Shown in pieces: positions 7,372-14,771 of a stretch of 14,920 bases of DNA. The notes beneath the pieces were generated by a model. The model was given only the letters and a program-made list of their open reading frames with translations, did not search any database and was not told the origin of the DNA. The translations under genes and the position numbers were made by a program. Origin of the DNA: CAZVWW01 sp964631265 (GTDB lineage: Bacteria; Thermotogota; Thermotogae; MWEM01); NCBI GenBank assembly GCA_964631265.1, contig CAZVWW010000052.1, positions 1 through 14,920 on the forward strand. Reading direction: 5' to 3'. Every line of letters starts with the position of its first letter. Within the stretch, counting starts at the first letter, position 1.

Positions 7372-7995
7372 GATTTATTCCTGCCCAACTCCTGTCTGAT
7401 CTGTTCGGAAAGAATAGAATCAGACAAGCTCATCTGCCGGCAGTGTTTCAACGGGATTGTTTCCCTGAAACCGTCGGGGACCTTTAAAAAGACAAGACAT
7501 TGCTCGCGTATCTATTACTACGATCTTTATGACAGTCCGCTGACCGAAATCATCAAACGTTACAAGTATTCAAGGCATATCCTGCTCGGTAGATTTTTGG
7601 CTTACTTTGTCTTTATCATGTTGAGGTACTGGCGGATAGAATCACCGGTTATCCCCGTACCCTCTCACAGAAGAGCTGTGGCCGACAGGGGCTTCTCGGC
7701 CGCGGAGAACATCCTGAATGAGTGCCGAAAGCTGTATATGAATCAGCTGAACATCCTGACCCCGGTTATAAGAAGGGGTGAGTACAGACCACAGGCCTCT
7801 TTAAAGGATGAGAAACTGAGACAAGAGAATGCCGAACGATCATTCACCATAAAACGGGGAGTCGATATTCCGGACCGTATCTGTCTTTTTGATGATATCA
7901 TTACGACAGGCAGCACCCTGAACAGGATCGCCGGCCTGATGAAACCAAACACAAAGGAGATCACAGCAGTTGTCCTTGTAAATCGCGGGGGTTGA
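7357..7995 (+). CDS. ComF family phosphoribosyltransferase-like protein
   Basis: A 212-residue cytosolic protein of the ComFC/GntX family. The N terminus MGAFFDLFLPNSCLICSE is typical. A four-cysteine zinc ribbon (Cys13, Cys16, Cys27, Cys30) precedes a type I phosphoribosyltransferase fold whose PRPP-binding loop DDIITTGST is at 179-187. Family members are needed for DNA uptake in naturally competent bacteria, but the reaction is not firmly known, and comF genes also occur in non-competent species. No other competence gene is in the window. An in-frame ATG at 7294, four bases after infB, would add 21 non-conserved residues but has a poor Shine-Dalgarno site. The ATG at 7357 has GAAAGG eight bases upstream. 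The next gene begins three bases after the stop, so translation is probably coupled. Confidence 0.88.
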   Translation: MGAFFDLFLPNSCLICSERIESDKLICRQCFNGIVSLKPSGTFKKTRHCSRIYYYDLYDSPLTEIIKRYKYSRHILLGRFLAYFVFIMLRYWRIESPVIPVPSHRRAVADRGFSAAENILNECRKLYMNQLNILTPVIRRGEYRPQASLKDEKLRQENAERSFTIKRGVDIPDRICLFDDIITTGSTLNRIAGLMKPNTKEITAVVLVNRGG

Positions 7996-7998
7996 AAA

Positions 7999-10677
7999 AT
8001 GTCGAAGAAGAAAAAGAATAAAACGATTATAAGGCCCGAGAAGATCATTCTCGCCCATCGGAATCCCGATTTTGACGCATTTTCCGCATCATTCGGTGCC
8101 AAGATCCTCTTTCCCGATCACGTGGTCATCCATTCCGGGGAACCATCCAAAAACCTCGAGGAATTCATCACCATTTACGAGGAGCGTTTCCCCTTCTACC
8201 GCGACGGCGAGGTGGACTTCTCCGGGGTTCAAGAAGCCGTGATATGTGATACCAGCGTTCCCGGAAGGCTGGGCAACAAGGCGAAACAATTCTTCTCGGA
8301 GAATCAAATAAAGGTGAGGATATACGACCATCATCCGGTCGACGATGACAAGATCTTTCCCGGCCAGACGATTGATGAGATCATCCTGGAGGAAATCGGG
8401 TCGGCCTCGACCATTATCACCGAATTGATCAAAGAGAAGAACATCAAGCTCTCAACAGAGGAGAGCACGCTGCTGGCCATCGGCATCTACGAGGATACCG
8501 GCAATTTTCTCTTTTCCTCCACAACGCCCCGGGATATGATGAGCACCTCCTTTCTGCTTGAAAAGGGGGCCAATATCGATGTCATATCGGCCTTCGTCAA
8601 GATGGAGATGACCCCGGAGCAGGAAAAGATTATGAAAGTCCTTGAGAAGCATATGATCGTCAGGGAGATCAACAAGGCTCAGATTGCCGTTGGGGAGGCT
8701 GAAACCGAGGAGTTTATCGGAGGGCTCAACCTCATTACCAGCAAGCTCTGGCTCTCACAGGGATACGATACCTTTATCTCCATCGTGAAGATGGGAAAAA
8801 AGACGTATATCGTGGGCCGGACCATGTCACCGGATGTCAATCTGGGAGAACTCATGGGGGCACTCAGAGGAGGCGGTCACAAAAGGGCTGCTGCCTGTAA
8901 ACTCGTTGGTGTCAGTTTGAAAGAGGCGGAGAGTCAGTTGCTGGAACAGCTCGAGCAATTCGTCAAACCGGCCGTGATGGCCTATGAGATCATGAGCAGC
9001 CCGGTCAAGACCATGCTGTCGGGAATGAAGATCAAACGCGCCTACAAGATCATGCAGATAACCGGTTTTGGGGGCATCCCCGTTGTCGAGGAAAATAAAC
9101 TCGTCGGCATGGTGGTCCGGCGCGACGTGCAGAAGGCCATGGATCACAGGATGGGCGATCATCCCGTCAAGGCCATCATGTCCACGAATCTTGTGGCGGT
9201 GAACGCCAGGGAGTCCGTGGAAACGGTCAAGGAGAAGATGATACAGAACGGGGTCGGGCGGATTCCCGTCATATCCAACGGTATTCTTCAGGGGATCATC
9301 ACCCGGACAGATATCATCCGTGAGGTCTATCATCATGACAAGATGAAAGAGGAAATTTCCCTGCAGGGCCACAATCTGCAACAATTCAACATCAAGCGAA
9401 CCATGATCAAGGGGCTTGATTTCGGGATTTATAAACTGTTGGAGAAAATCGGAAAAAAAGGGGATGAAAACGGGTATCGGCTCTTTATCGTCGGCGGGTT
9501 CGTCCGGGACCTGCTGCTCGATTATGAAAACCTCGATATCGACCTGGTGGTCGAGGGGAATGCCATTGATTTCGTTAAAACCCTGCAGAACAGCTTTGAT
9601 ATAACGGTAGAGTTCCATCAAAAATTCCTGACGGCCAAGGTCTTTTTCAAACAAGAGGAGATCGAGATAGATTTCGCCACGGCGAGAACAGAGTATTACG
9701 ATTATCCCGGGGCGCTGCCGACCGTTGATGAGGCGCATCTGAAAAAGGATCTGCACCGGCGGGACTTCACCATCAATGCGATGGCTGTTTCCATCAATGA
9801 GCGCGATTACGGAAGACTCGTCGATTATTTCGGCTGCCGGAGAGACCTTCAAAACGGTGTTGTCCGTGTGCTTTATAACACCAGTTTCATCGATGATCCC
9901 ACCCGAATCCTGCGCGGAATCCGGTATGAAAAACGCTACGATTTTGAGATTGAGGAAAGGACAATGGAGCTGCTGAAAAAGGGCCTTGTCGATAAATACC
10001 TCGAGAAGATAAGCGGCGGGCGGATACGCTACGAATTAACCCGGATACTTGAGGAAAAGAACAGAGGCGAGATCATTCTCCGGCTTGGAAGGCTCAACGT
10101 CTTAAAACATCTCTTTGACAAGACCTACTACACACCGCTTCTTGAAAAGAAGATCAATAGACTCTTTTGCGGTATGGAATGGTTCGAGACGTTTTACAAG
10201 GGTAATCCCGGACTGGACAAATTCTACGTCCTCATCTTTCTGTTGACGGAATACTACACCGAAAAGCAGCTCGATGAGATTCAGGAGCGTTACGGTCTGC
10301 CCAAGAAGCTTGTCAAGGAGATCTATGCCTTTTCAAAGCGGGTTGAGATTGCCTCACAGATGCTGAACACCGAAATGGATTTTTCCGATATTTACTCGTT
10401 GATCGAGGAAAACTCCCCTGAAGCGGTTGTTTACATGACTTCCTATCTGACCGACAGAGGACTTGAACATTTGAAGGAATATCTTCGCGCCAGAAAGCGG
10501 GTGCGCCTTTACTACACAAGTGGAAAGAAGCTCATCCGGGAGTACAAGGTGCCTCAGGGAGAGCGGATCAAGGAGATCATCAGGGAAGTTATCAAGAAAA
10601 AACTCGACGGGAAACTCGAAGATGCCGAGTCGGAGAGACGTTTTCTCGAAGAGGAAATCAATCTCATAACCCCCTGA
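7999..10677 (+). CDS. DHH/DHHA1-CBS-CBS-tRNA nucleotidyltransferase fusion (CCA- or partial CCA-adding enzyme)
   Basis: An 892-residue multidomain protein. Residues 1-310 form a DHH/DHHA1 phosphoesterase with all metal motifs: His20 and Asp24/Asp26 in HRNPDFD, Asp84, Asp110-His111-His112, Asp166, and the DHHA1 motif GGGH at 291-294. Two CBS domains (about 325-448), which usually bind adenine nucleotides, follow. From about 490 comes a class II nucleotidyltransferase head with GGFVRD (499-504), catalytic Asp513/Asp515, and RRDFTINAMA from 587, then RNA-binding helices to the end. This architecture is known in Thermotogae, Aquificae, cyanobacteria and others. In some lineages such enzymes add only CC or only A, which motifs alone do not decide. 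The role is building or repairing the tRNA 3' end; the DHH part may trim RNA. It follows comF by three bases, with GGGGG as ribosome site. Confidence 0.93.
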   Translation: MSKKKKNKTIIRPEKIILAHRNPDFDAFSASFGAKILFPDHVVIHSGEPSKNLEEFITIYEERFPFYRDGEVDFSGVQEAVICDTSVPGRLGNKAKQFFSENQIKVRIYDHHPVDDDKIFPGQTIDEIILEEIGSASTIITELIKEKNIKLSTEESTLLAIGIYEDTGNFLFSSTTPRDMMSTSFLLEKGANIDVISAFVKMEMTPEQEKIMKVLEKHMIVREINKAQIAVGEAETEEFIGGLNLITSKLWLSQGYDTFISIVKMGKKTYIVGRTMSPDVNLGELMGALRGGGHKRAAACKLVGVSLKEAESQLLEQLEQFVKPAVMAYEIMSSPVKTMLSGMKIKRAYKIMQITGFGGIPVVEENKLVGMVVRRDVQKAMDHRMGDHPVKAIMSTNLVAVNARESVETVKEKMIQNGVGRIPVISNGILQGIITRTDIIREVYHHDKMKEEISLQGHNLQQFNIKRTMIKGLDFGIYKLLEKIGKKGDENGYRLFIVGGFVRDLLLDYENLDIDLVVEGNAIDFVKTLQNSFDITVEFHQKFLTAKVFFKQEEIEIDFATARTEYYDYPGALPTVDEAHLKKDLHRRDFTINAMAVSINERDYGRLVDYFGCRRDLQNGVVRVLYNTSFIDDPTRILRGIRYEKRYDFEIEERTMELLKKGLVDKYLEKISGGRIRYELTRILEEKNRGEIILRLGRLNVLKHLFDKTYYTPLLEKKINRLFCGMEWFETFYKGNPGLDKFYVLIFLLTEYYTEKQLDEIQERYGLPKKLVKEIYAFSKRVEIASQMLNTEMDFSDIYSLIEENSPEAVVYMTSYLTDRGLEHLKEYLRARKRVRLYYTSGKKLIREYKVPQGERIKEIIREVIKKKLDGKLEDAESERRFLEEEINLITP

Positions 10678-10718
10678 ATCAAATCACTTGAGAAAATCAG
10701 TGAGCTGCGGTTAGTTTT

Positions 10719-11219
10719 CTAAAAACCCACATCAAAGTTGTACGTGATCCCGACACTTAGAAGTGTGTTGTCGGCGAAGCCCGTCTCTTCCTCTGCAGTA
10801 TCGTTGTTTCCGGCAAAATCGAATTCGACGAAGAATTCAAAGAAACCGATGACATTCTTGGCCACGGCAAAACTCGATCCCGCCCCAAAGCTCCATTTGG
10901 CCGGATCAAAATCCAGTTCACCTGAGTCGATGTCCAAATGCGGTGCCAGGGCCCCGTATATCCTCAGCTCGGGAAGACCCCAACCGATGGAGGGTGAGAC
11001 AATAAACCGGTAGCTGGTCCCGTCAAAACCGTCCGGTCCCACTTTTGGCATCGCCGCTAATTCAAGACCGCCCAATCCAAAAACACTGCGGGCCGTGAAA
11101 CCGAGAAAACTCTTGTTCTCCCCCTGCAGGTCGCCGTTAAAGATGATACCTGTTTGAAGTGCCATTCCGACTGTGGAAAACATGATCAAAATCAAGATCG
11201 TTGTTAATAGATATTTCAT
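10719..11219 (-). CDS. Small secreted beta-barrel-like (outer-membrane-type) protein
   Basis: A 166-residue protein that I do not recognise as a named family. The first 20 residues form a signal peptide (Lys, hydrophobic core, Gly-Met-Ala cleavage site). The mature part has alternating hydrophobic and polar residues separated by Gly/Asp/Asn-rich turns, enough for about eight beta strands. It ends in ITYNFDVGF, with the terminal Phe that marks outer-membrane barrel proteins for the BAM machinery. An integral outer-membrane porin-like or structural role is an inference from this pattern. The ATG has a GGGGG ribosome site nine bases upstream. It lies 25 bp downstream of the alanyl-tRNA editing gene on the same strand, so it is probably in that transcript, although no functional link is apparent. 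It converges with the CCA-enzyme gene. Confidence 0.75.
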   Translation of the reverse strand: MKYLLTTILILIMFSTVGMALQTGIIFNGDLQGENKSFLGFTARSVFGLGGLELAAMPKVGPDGFDGTSYRFIVSPSIGWGLPELRIYGALAPHLDIDSGELDFDPAKWSFGAGSSFAVAKNVIGFFEFFVEFDFAGNNDTAEEETGFADNTLLSVGITYNFDVGF

Positions 11220-11244
11220 TCAATGAACCCCCTGTTTGATTAAA

Positions 11245-12426
11245 TCAGTACTCCTCAAGAACCTTTTCGACATCGTGCTTAATCTGATCCAGATTACCGT
11301 GAACCGTTCCAAGTGCCATTGTCTCAGACCCCCCGCCTTTTATGCTCAGGTTCTCGTTCAATCGATTCAAGATGTCTCTGGCATTGATATCGTCATGAGT
11401 TGAGACAATGTTAAACCCCGTATTCTTTGAACGCTCAAATAAAAAGACGGCAATCGTGTCAGGTTCTTTCATTATTTCCTTTGATAAACCCTTGGCACTC
11501 TCTTCGGAGGGAAGGACTTCGACGATTCGCCGCCTGCCCGTTTCGTCTTTTCTGGATGAGAGATTTGTGTACATCTCTTTGGCCAGCGACTCGGAGAGTT
11601 TTTTGCTGGTCTTTGTCACTGACTTATTCTCGTCGATGAGATTCTTCAATCTCATCTGGAGCTCCTCGGGTGAAGTCGAGAGAAAATCCGAGGTCTCTTT
11701 TAAAATCCTGTGATTCCTTTGATAATCGTCCATCGCTCTCAGACCGGCAACGTAATAAATACGGGTGTATTCGGACTTGACCTTTTCCATTTTATAGACC
11801 TTGATCATGCCGATATTGCCGGTATTATCGGTATGGAAACCCTTGCAGAGTGAATAATCCAACTCCCCTATCCTGACAAGGCGGAGTTTGTTCAGTTTCA
11901 ACAGCTTTCCGCTTACCTTCTTACGCAGTGGATACTTGTGGAGTTCATCCGGTGAGATCTCAAGGATCTCAACATCGATGAGGTCTATAATCTGCTCGAA
12001 GAGATCACGCTCGATCTGCTCGATCATCTCAGCGTCGATATCCGTTGAATCCAGGTCAATCGTTGTATGCCCGCTGGACATATGAAAACCCGCTGTGTGA
12101 ATCCCGTAGGAGTTCTCGAAGTTTGCCGATATGAGATGTTGTGCCGTATGCTGACGGGCAATCTCGTTTCTCCTCCTGCCCGATATCCGGCATTCGACCT
12201 CTGTGCCGATACCCGCTTCCGGCTCAGTTTCCATCACATGGATAATCTTCCCCTCCCGGCTCTTTTTCACTTCAAGGACAGAGATGGCGTTGATCTCCCC
12301 TCTATCACCGAGCTGTCCCCCCAGACCGTCGGGATAAAACTGAGAAGCATCCAGTTCAACGACCGGCTCCTTTTTGAGGTCATATTGATTGGCTATCTTT
12401 GCTTTGAAACGGAGATCCTTGTACAT
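11245..12426 (-). CDS. Alanyl-tRNA editing protein, AlaX-type with DHHA1 domain
   Basis: A 393-residue trans-editing hydrolase that should clear Ser (or Gly) mischarged on tRNA-Ala. The N-terminal segment has the GGQLGDRG motif of AlaRS/AlaX proteins. The editing core has zinc ligands His93 and His97 (HTAQH) and Cys194/His198 (CKGFHTDNTG), all in place. The region RIYYVAGLRAM follows, then a coiled-coil-like helix and a C-terminal DHHA1 domain with the glycine motif KGGGSETMALG. There is no aminoacylation domain, so it is not AlaRS. The length fits the long AlaX class. An in-frame TTG at 12444 could add six residues, but AAGGTG just upstream favours the ATG at 12426. An extended -10 promoter lies about 37 bp upstream. 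Confidence 0.92.
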   Translation of the reverse strand: MYKDLRFKAKIANQYDLKKEPVVELDASQFYPDGLGGQLGDRGEINAISVLEVKKSREGKIIHVMETEPEAGIGTEVECRISGRRRNEIARQHTAQHLISANFENSYGIHTAGFHMSSGHTTIDLDSTDIDAEMIEQIERDLFEQIIDLIDVEILEISPDELHKYPLRKKVSGKLLKLNKLRLVRIGELDYSLCKGFHTDNTGNIGMIKVYKMEKVKSEYTRIYYVAGLRAMDDYQRNHRILKETSDFLSTSPEELQMRLKNLIDENKSVTKTSKKLSESLAKEMYTNLSSRKDETGRRRIVEVLPSEESAKGLSKEIMKEPDTIAVFLFERSKNTGFNIVSTHDDINARDILNRLNENLSIKGGGSETMALGTVHGNLDQIKHDVEKVLEEY

Positions 12427-12462
12427 CCTTTCACCTTCAATCAAAACTGTTTAACCAGCTTA

Positions 12463-12471
12463 ATTATACCA
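12463..12471 (-). promoter_or_regulatory. Extended -10 promoter of the alanyl-tRNA editing gene
   Basis: Read on the minus strand the site is TGGTATAAT, identical to the infB element, with TATAAT at 12468-12463. No good -35 is visible. The predicted transcription start is near 12456, about 30 nt before the ATG. It lies in the short gap after the stop codon of the EEP-like gene, so the editing gene need not depend on upstream transcription. Confidence 0.65.
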
Positions 12472-12505
12472 TTTCATTAATGGAAATACTTTGCATAGGG
12501 GAACT

Positions 12506-13381
12506 TCAGTTCAGGCTGAATCGGAGGTCAATGCCGTTTTCGTTGAAGAGACAATCCCGGATATCGATGTTCTCAGAGATCAGTATCCCGTTGCCGGTCT
12601 CTGTTGAGGCGTCCGTTGGGTATAGCCATTTCCAGCCCTCCGGTGTCCAGTCAAGGTCCAGGTGCGGGTCGCTGTCAGTTTCTGTTCTGAGGTTTTCACC
12701 GGGGAGGCCAACGCCCCACCCCCCGTTGATGATGATGTGATCATCCGGCGGGTGTTTGTCAATAATCTCTGTCTTGATGAACTTCAATCTTTCTCCGTAC
12801 GACGGCGTATCATTATTGTGATCGGTTGTGTTGTGGATGTTCACAAGAACGAGATTGGCATCTCCGGTGTTAAAGCTCATTTTCTGCATCACGGGTTTGG
12901 CGGATATGAGGTTGAACGGCCAGTCGATCCCGTTTGGAAGCTCATAGTTAACGATCTTCTCCGGTTTAAAAGCGGCAAGCGTTAACAGGCCGGAATAAAT
13001 CCGGAAATACCGTCCGTTTTTTGGAATGGGGGTGAAGGGGATCTTCTCTGTGTATGTGAAGAAGTTCGTGTAATGGTCCAGATGGTTGTACACTGCTTTG
13101 TTCTGGTTCAACCCGTCGGCATTTTCACTGACATGCCTGAAAAAATAGAAATCGTACTGTTGCAGGCTATCCAGCTCCTTTATGGTCTCTTCATCCGTAA
13201 CCCCCTCTAAATCTTGAGAAAAGAGTGAAAAGACGGCTTCTGACGCCAACTCTCTTTCCGGTGTTCCTCTGGTATAAAAGTCTTTTGCAACCGAATAGGA
13301 TACGCTTGAAAAGATCAGCAGTAGGATGATGATAGCGATTATTGATATTAATATCCAGCCGATGAGTTTTAGAATTGTCAT
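12506..13381 (-). CDS. Membrane-anchored EEP-fold-like protein lacking catalytic residues
   Basis: A 291-residue protein with one N-terminal membrane helix (about residues 5-27) and the rest probably outside the membrane. Its layout matches membrane-anchored members of the endonuclease/exonuclease/phosphatase superfamily: a YDFYFF strand (77-81), SGLLTL (130-134), LVLVNIHNT (177-185) and a GGW..G..PG segment (220-228). The catalytic motifs are altered. The QE pair corresponds to Arg82-His83, the GDWN motif reads GGWG (Asp to Gly221, Asn to Gly223), and the terminal SDH motif is missing, with no His after 240. It is therefore probably not a nuclease or phosphatase; a binding or structural role is possible. 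The frame is intact, the ATG has a GGAGA ribosome site, and codon use looks like the neighbours, so I treat it as a real gene. Family assignment is from recall and moderately sure. Confidence 0.7.
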   Translation of the reverse strand: MTILKLIGWILISIIAIIILLLIFSSVSYSVAKDFYTRGTPERELASEAVFSLFSQDLEGVTDEETIKELDSLQQYDFYFFRHVSENADGLNQNKAVYNHLDHYTNFFTYTEKIPFTPIPKNGRYFRIYSGLLTLAAFKPEKIVNYELPNGIDWPFNLISAKPVMQKMSFNTGDANLVLVNIHNTTDHNNDTPSYGERLKFIKTEIIDKHPPDDHIIINGGWGVGLPGENLRTETDSDPHLDLDWTPEGWKWLYPTDASTETGNGILISENIDIRDCLFNENGIDLRFSLN

Positions 13382-13407
13382 GTTTTCTCCGGGTGTCTCC
13401 TTAAAAG

Positions 13408-13438
13408 AAAAAGGGATTCATCAACTGAATCCCTTTTT
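13408..13438 (-). terminator. Intrinsic terminator after tRNA-Pro
   Basis: A perfect 13-bp stem (13408-13420 with 13426-13438) with a five-base loop. It has A runs at one base and T runs at the other, so it is nearly symmetrical. On the minus strand the stem is followed by further T-rich sequence (CTTTT). It ends the infC-rpmI-rplT-tRNA transcript. Its first base is the A of the encoded CCA. Confidence 0.9.
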
Positions 13439-13513
13439 GGTCAGAGCGGGGAGACTCGAACTCCCGACCTCTAAGTCCCGAACCTAGCGTTCTACCAACT
13501 GAACTACGCCCTG
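13438..13513 (-). tRNA. tRNA-Pro (anticodon CGG)
   Basis: The minus strand folds into a full cloverleaf. Acceptor CAGGGCG pairs with CGCTCTG, with one G-U pair. The D stem is GTTC/GAAC, and the anticodon stem CTAGG/CTTAG carries loop TTCGGGA, giving anticodon CGG. The T stem is GGGAG/CTCCC with loop TTCGAGT, and the discriminator is A73. The C1-G72 pair, A73 and G37 next to CGG are all typical of tRNA-Pro. CCA is encoded (13440-13438). It decodes CCG. It lies 17 bp after rplT with no promoter in the gap, so it is probably processed from the ribosomal-protein transcript. Confidence 0.96.
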
Positions 13514-13530
13514 CTTCTAAAGACACTGTT

Positions 13531-13884
13531 CTATTTTAAATTCTCTTTGGCAATGTCCACATAACCCTTGAAAGCGTCCAGGTCAGTTGCTGCAATCTCT
13601 GCCAGCATCTTCCGGTTGATCTTAACCCCGGCTTCTTTTAATCCATGAATGAGTTCGTTGTACTTCATGTCATGCATCCTTGCAGCTGCATTGATCCTGA
13701 CAATCCACATCTTTCGATAATCTCGCTTTTTCTGCTTTCTGCCTGCATACGAATAAGTCCCGGAACGATAGTACTGTTCCTTCGCCAGCCTCAATCGCCG
13801 GCTTTTGGAACCCCTGTAACCTTTCGCGGCCTTTAGAAATTTCTTTTTCTTCGACTTTTTGACAACGCCTCGTTTAACTCTCAT
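13531..13884 (-). CDS. rplT: 50S ribosomal protein L20
   Basis: A 117-residue protein, normal length for L20, an early-assembling protein of the large subunit that binds 23S rRNA. The basic N-terminal arm (MRVKRGVVKKSKKKK) leads into AKGYRGSKSRR. The globular part has KKRDYRKMWIVRINAAARMHDM and NRKMLAEIA, all family hallmarks. The start is ATG with AGGAGA about eight bases upstream. It is third in the infC-rpmI-rplT order conserved across bacteria. In several lineages L20 represses this operon by binding leader or intergenic RNA, which fits the structured leader upstream of infC here. Confidence 0.98.
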   Translation of the reverse strand: MRVKRGVVKKSKKKKFLKAAKGYRGSKSRRLRLAKEQYYRSGTYSYAGRKQKKRDYRKMWIVRINAAARMHDMKYNELIHGLKEAGVKINRKMLAEIAATDLDAFKGYVDIAKENLK

Positions 13885-13905
13885 TTAAAAATCTCCTCCC
13901 TGACA

Positions 13906-14103
13906 TTAGGCCTTCGCAAGCATCTTTTTTATAGATTTTTCTCTATCCTTACTGACTTTACCCTTTTTTCTCAATCGAACGTTTATCTTGTTGTTCTTTT
14001 TGCCCGTTTCATGTCGCCGGCCCGTTCGATTCCGCATCACTTTTCCATTCTTGGTTATTCTGAATCTTTTGGCTGCAGTCTTCTTTGTCTTCATCTTCGG
14101 CAT
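13906..14103 (-). CDS. rpmI: 50S ribosomal protein L35
   Basis: A 65-residue, very basic protein, the usual length for L35, a small component of the large ribosomal subunit. MPKMKTKKTAAKRFRITKNGKVMRN is the diagnostic N terminus, and KKMLAKA ends it. The ATG has a strong AGGAGG site upstream. It sits 22 bp after infC and 21 bp before rplT, so the three genes are one operon. Confidence 0.98.
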   Translation of the reverse strand: MPKMKTKKTAAKRFRITKNGKVMRNRTGRRHETGKKNNKINVRLRKKGKVSKDREKSIKKMLAKA

Positions 14104-14125
14104 AGCAGTCTCCTCCTTTTAATAC

Positions 14126-14767
14126 TTATTTTCCCGGGTCCTGGGATTCCGTTTCCTGTTCTTGTTGCTCCTGCTGTTCCTGTGCCTGTTTCTTCTTCTT
14201 TTCCTCTTCAATCTGGTTCTGAATCCTGTTCTGTTCCTCATCGCTGAGGGGTGAGATTGTCATAAACATGTCCCGGCCCTCGAGCTTGGGTTTGGATGTG
14301 ACCTTTCCAAGCGTTTTGACATCCTCTTTTACACGGTCGAGGATCTCTTTTCCCTTTTCCGTGAAGGCCATCTCTCTTCCCCTGAACATAATCGTGACAC
14401 GAACCATGTTACTGTTATTTAGAAACCGTTTGATATGGTTGAGCTTAGTCTGATAATCGTGCTCGTCTATCTTCGGTCTGAATTTCATCTGTTTTAACTC
14501 AGTCTTCTTCTGGTTCTTCTTGGCCTTTTTCCGCTTCTTTTGCAGCTCATAACGGTACTTTCCAAAATCCACTACCTTTGCCACGGGTGGATTACCCTTT
14601 GGGGCCACAAGGATCAGATCGAGTCTGTCCCGCTTTGCCACCGAGATGGCCTCGGGAACTTTCATAATACCGATCTGTTCACCATTCTTTCCAATAACGC
14701 GTACCTTTGATGCCTTTATCTCGTGATTACGCGGTGGAAGATTTTCCTTAGGTCTTGCGATTAGCAA
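14126..14767 (-). CDS. infC: Translation initiation factor IF-3
   Basis: IF3 keeps the 30S subunit free and checks start codon and initiator tRNA. The 213-residue frame has the N-domain (NHEIKASKVRVIGKNGEQIGIM), a Lys-rich linker (about 75-95) and the C-domain (KQMKFRPKIDEHDYQTKLNHIKRFL, VRVTIMFRGREM). A Glu/Gln/Lys-rich tail of about 35 residues extends beyond the usual IF3 length of 170-180. The frame opens with TTG at 14767, directly after an in-frame TGA. No ATG or GTG is available before the conserved region. GGAG lies four bases upstream of the TTG, slightly close. ATC at 14761, ten bases from the site, is a possible rare start of the kind used by infC in some bacteria. A terminator/antiterminator leader precedes it. 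Confidence 0.95.
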   Translation of the reverse strand: MLIARPKENLPPRNHEIKASKVRVIGKNGEQIGIMKVPEAISVAKRDRLDLILVAPKGNPPVAKVVDFGKYRYELQKKRKKAKKNQKKTELKQMKFRPKIDEHDYQTKLNHIKRFLNNSNMVRVTIMFRGREMAFTEKGKEILDRVKEDVKTLGKVTSKPKLEGRDMFMTISPLSDEEQNRIQNQIEEEKKKKQAQEQQEQQEQETESQDPGK

Positions 14768-14771
14768 TCAT

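Noticed and set aside
8827..9852. A 341-codon open frame on the minus strand
   Set aside because: It lies wholly antisense inside the DHH-CBS-CCA enzyme gene, has no family motif, and is explained by codon composition of the real gene.
10678..10718. Weak inverted repeats between the CCA-enzyme gene and the barrel gene
   Set aside because: Only 4-5 bp stems with no T run; not enough to call a terminator for either convergent transcript.
12067..12480. A 137-codon plus-strand frame opposite the AlaX-type gene
   Set aside because: It is antisense to conserved editing-domain sequence and has no ribosome site or recognisable motif.
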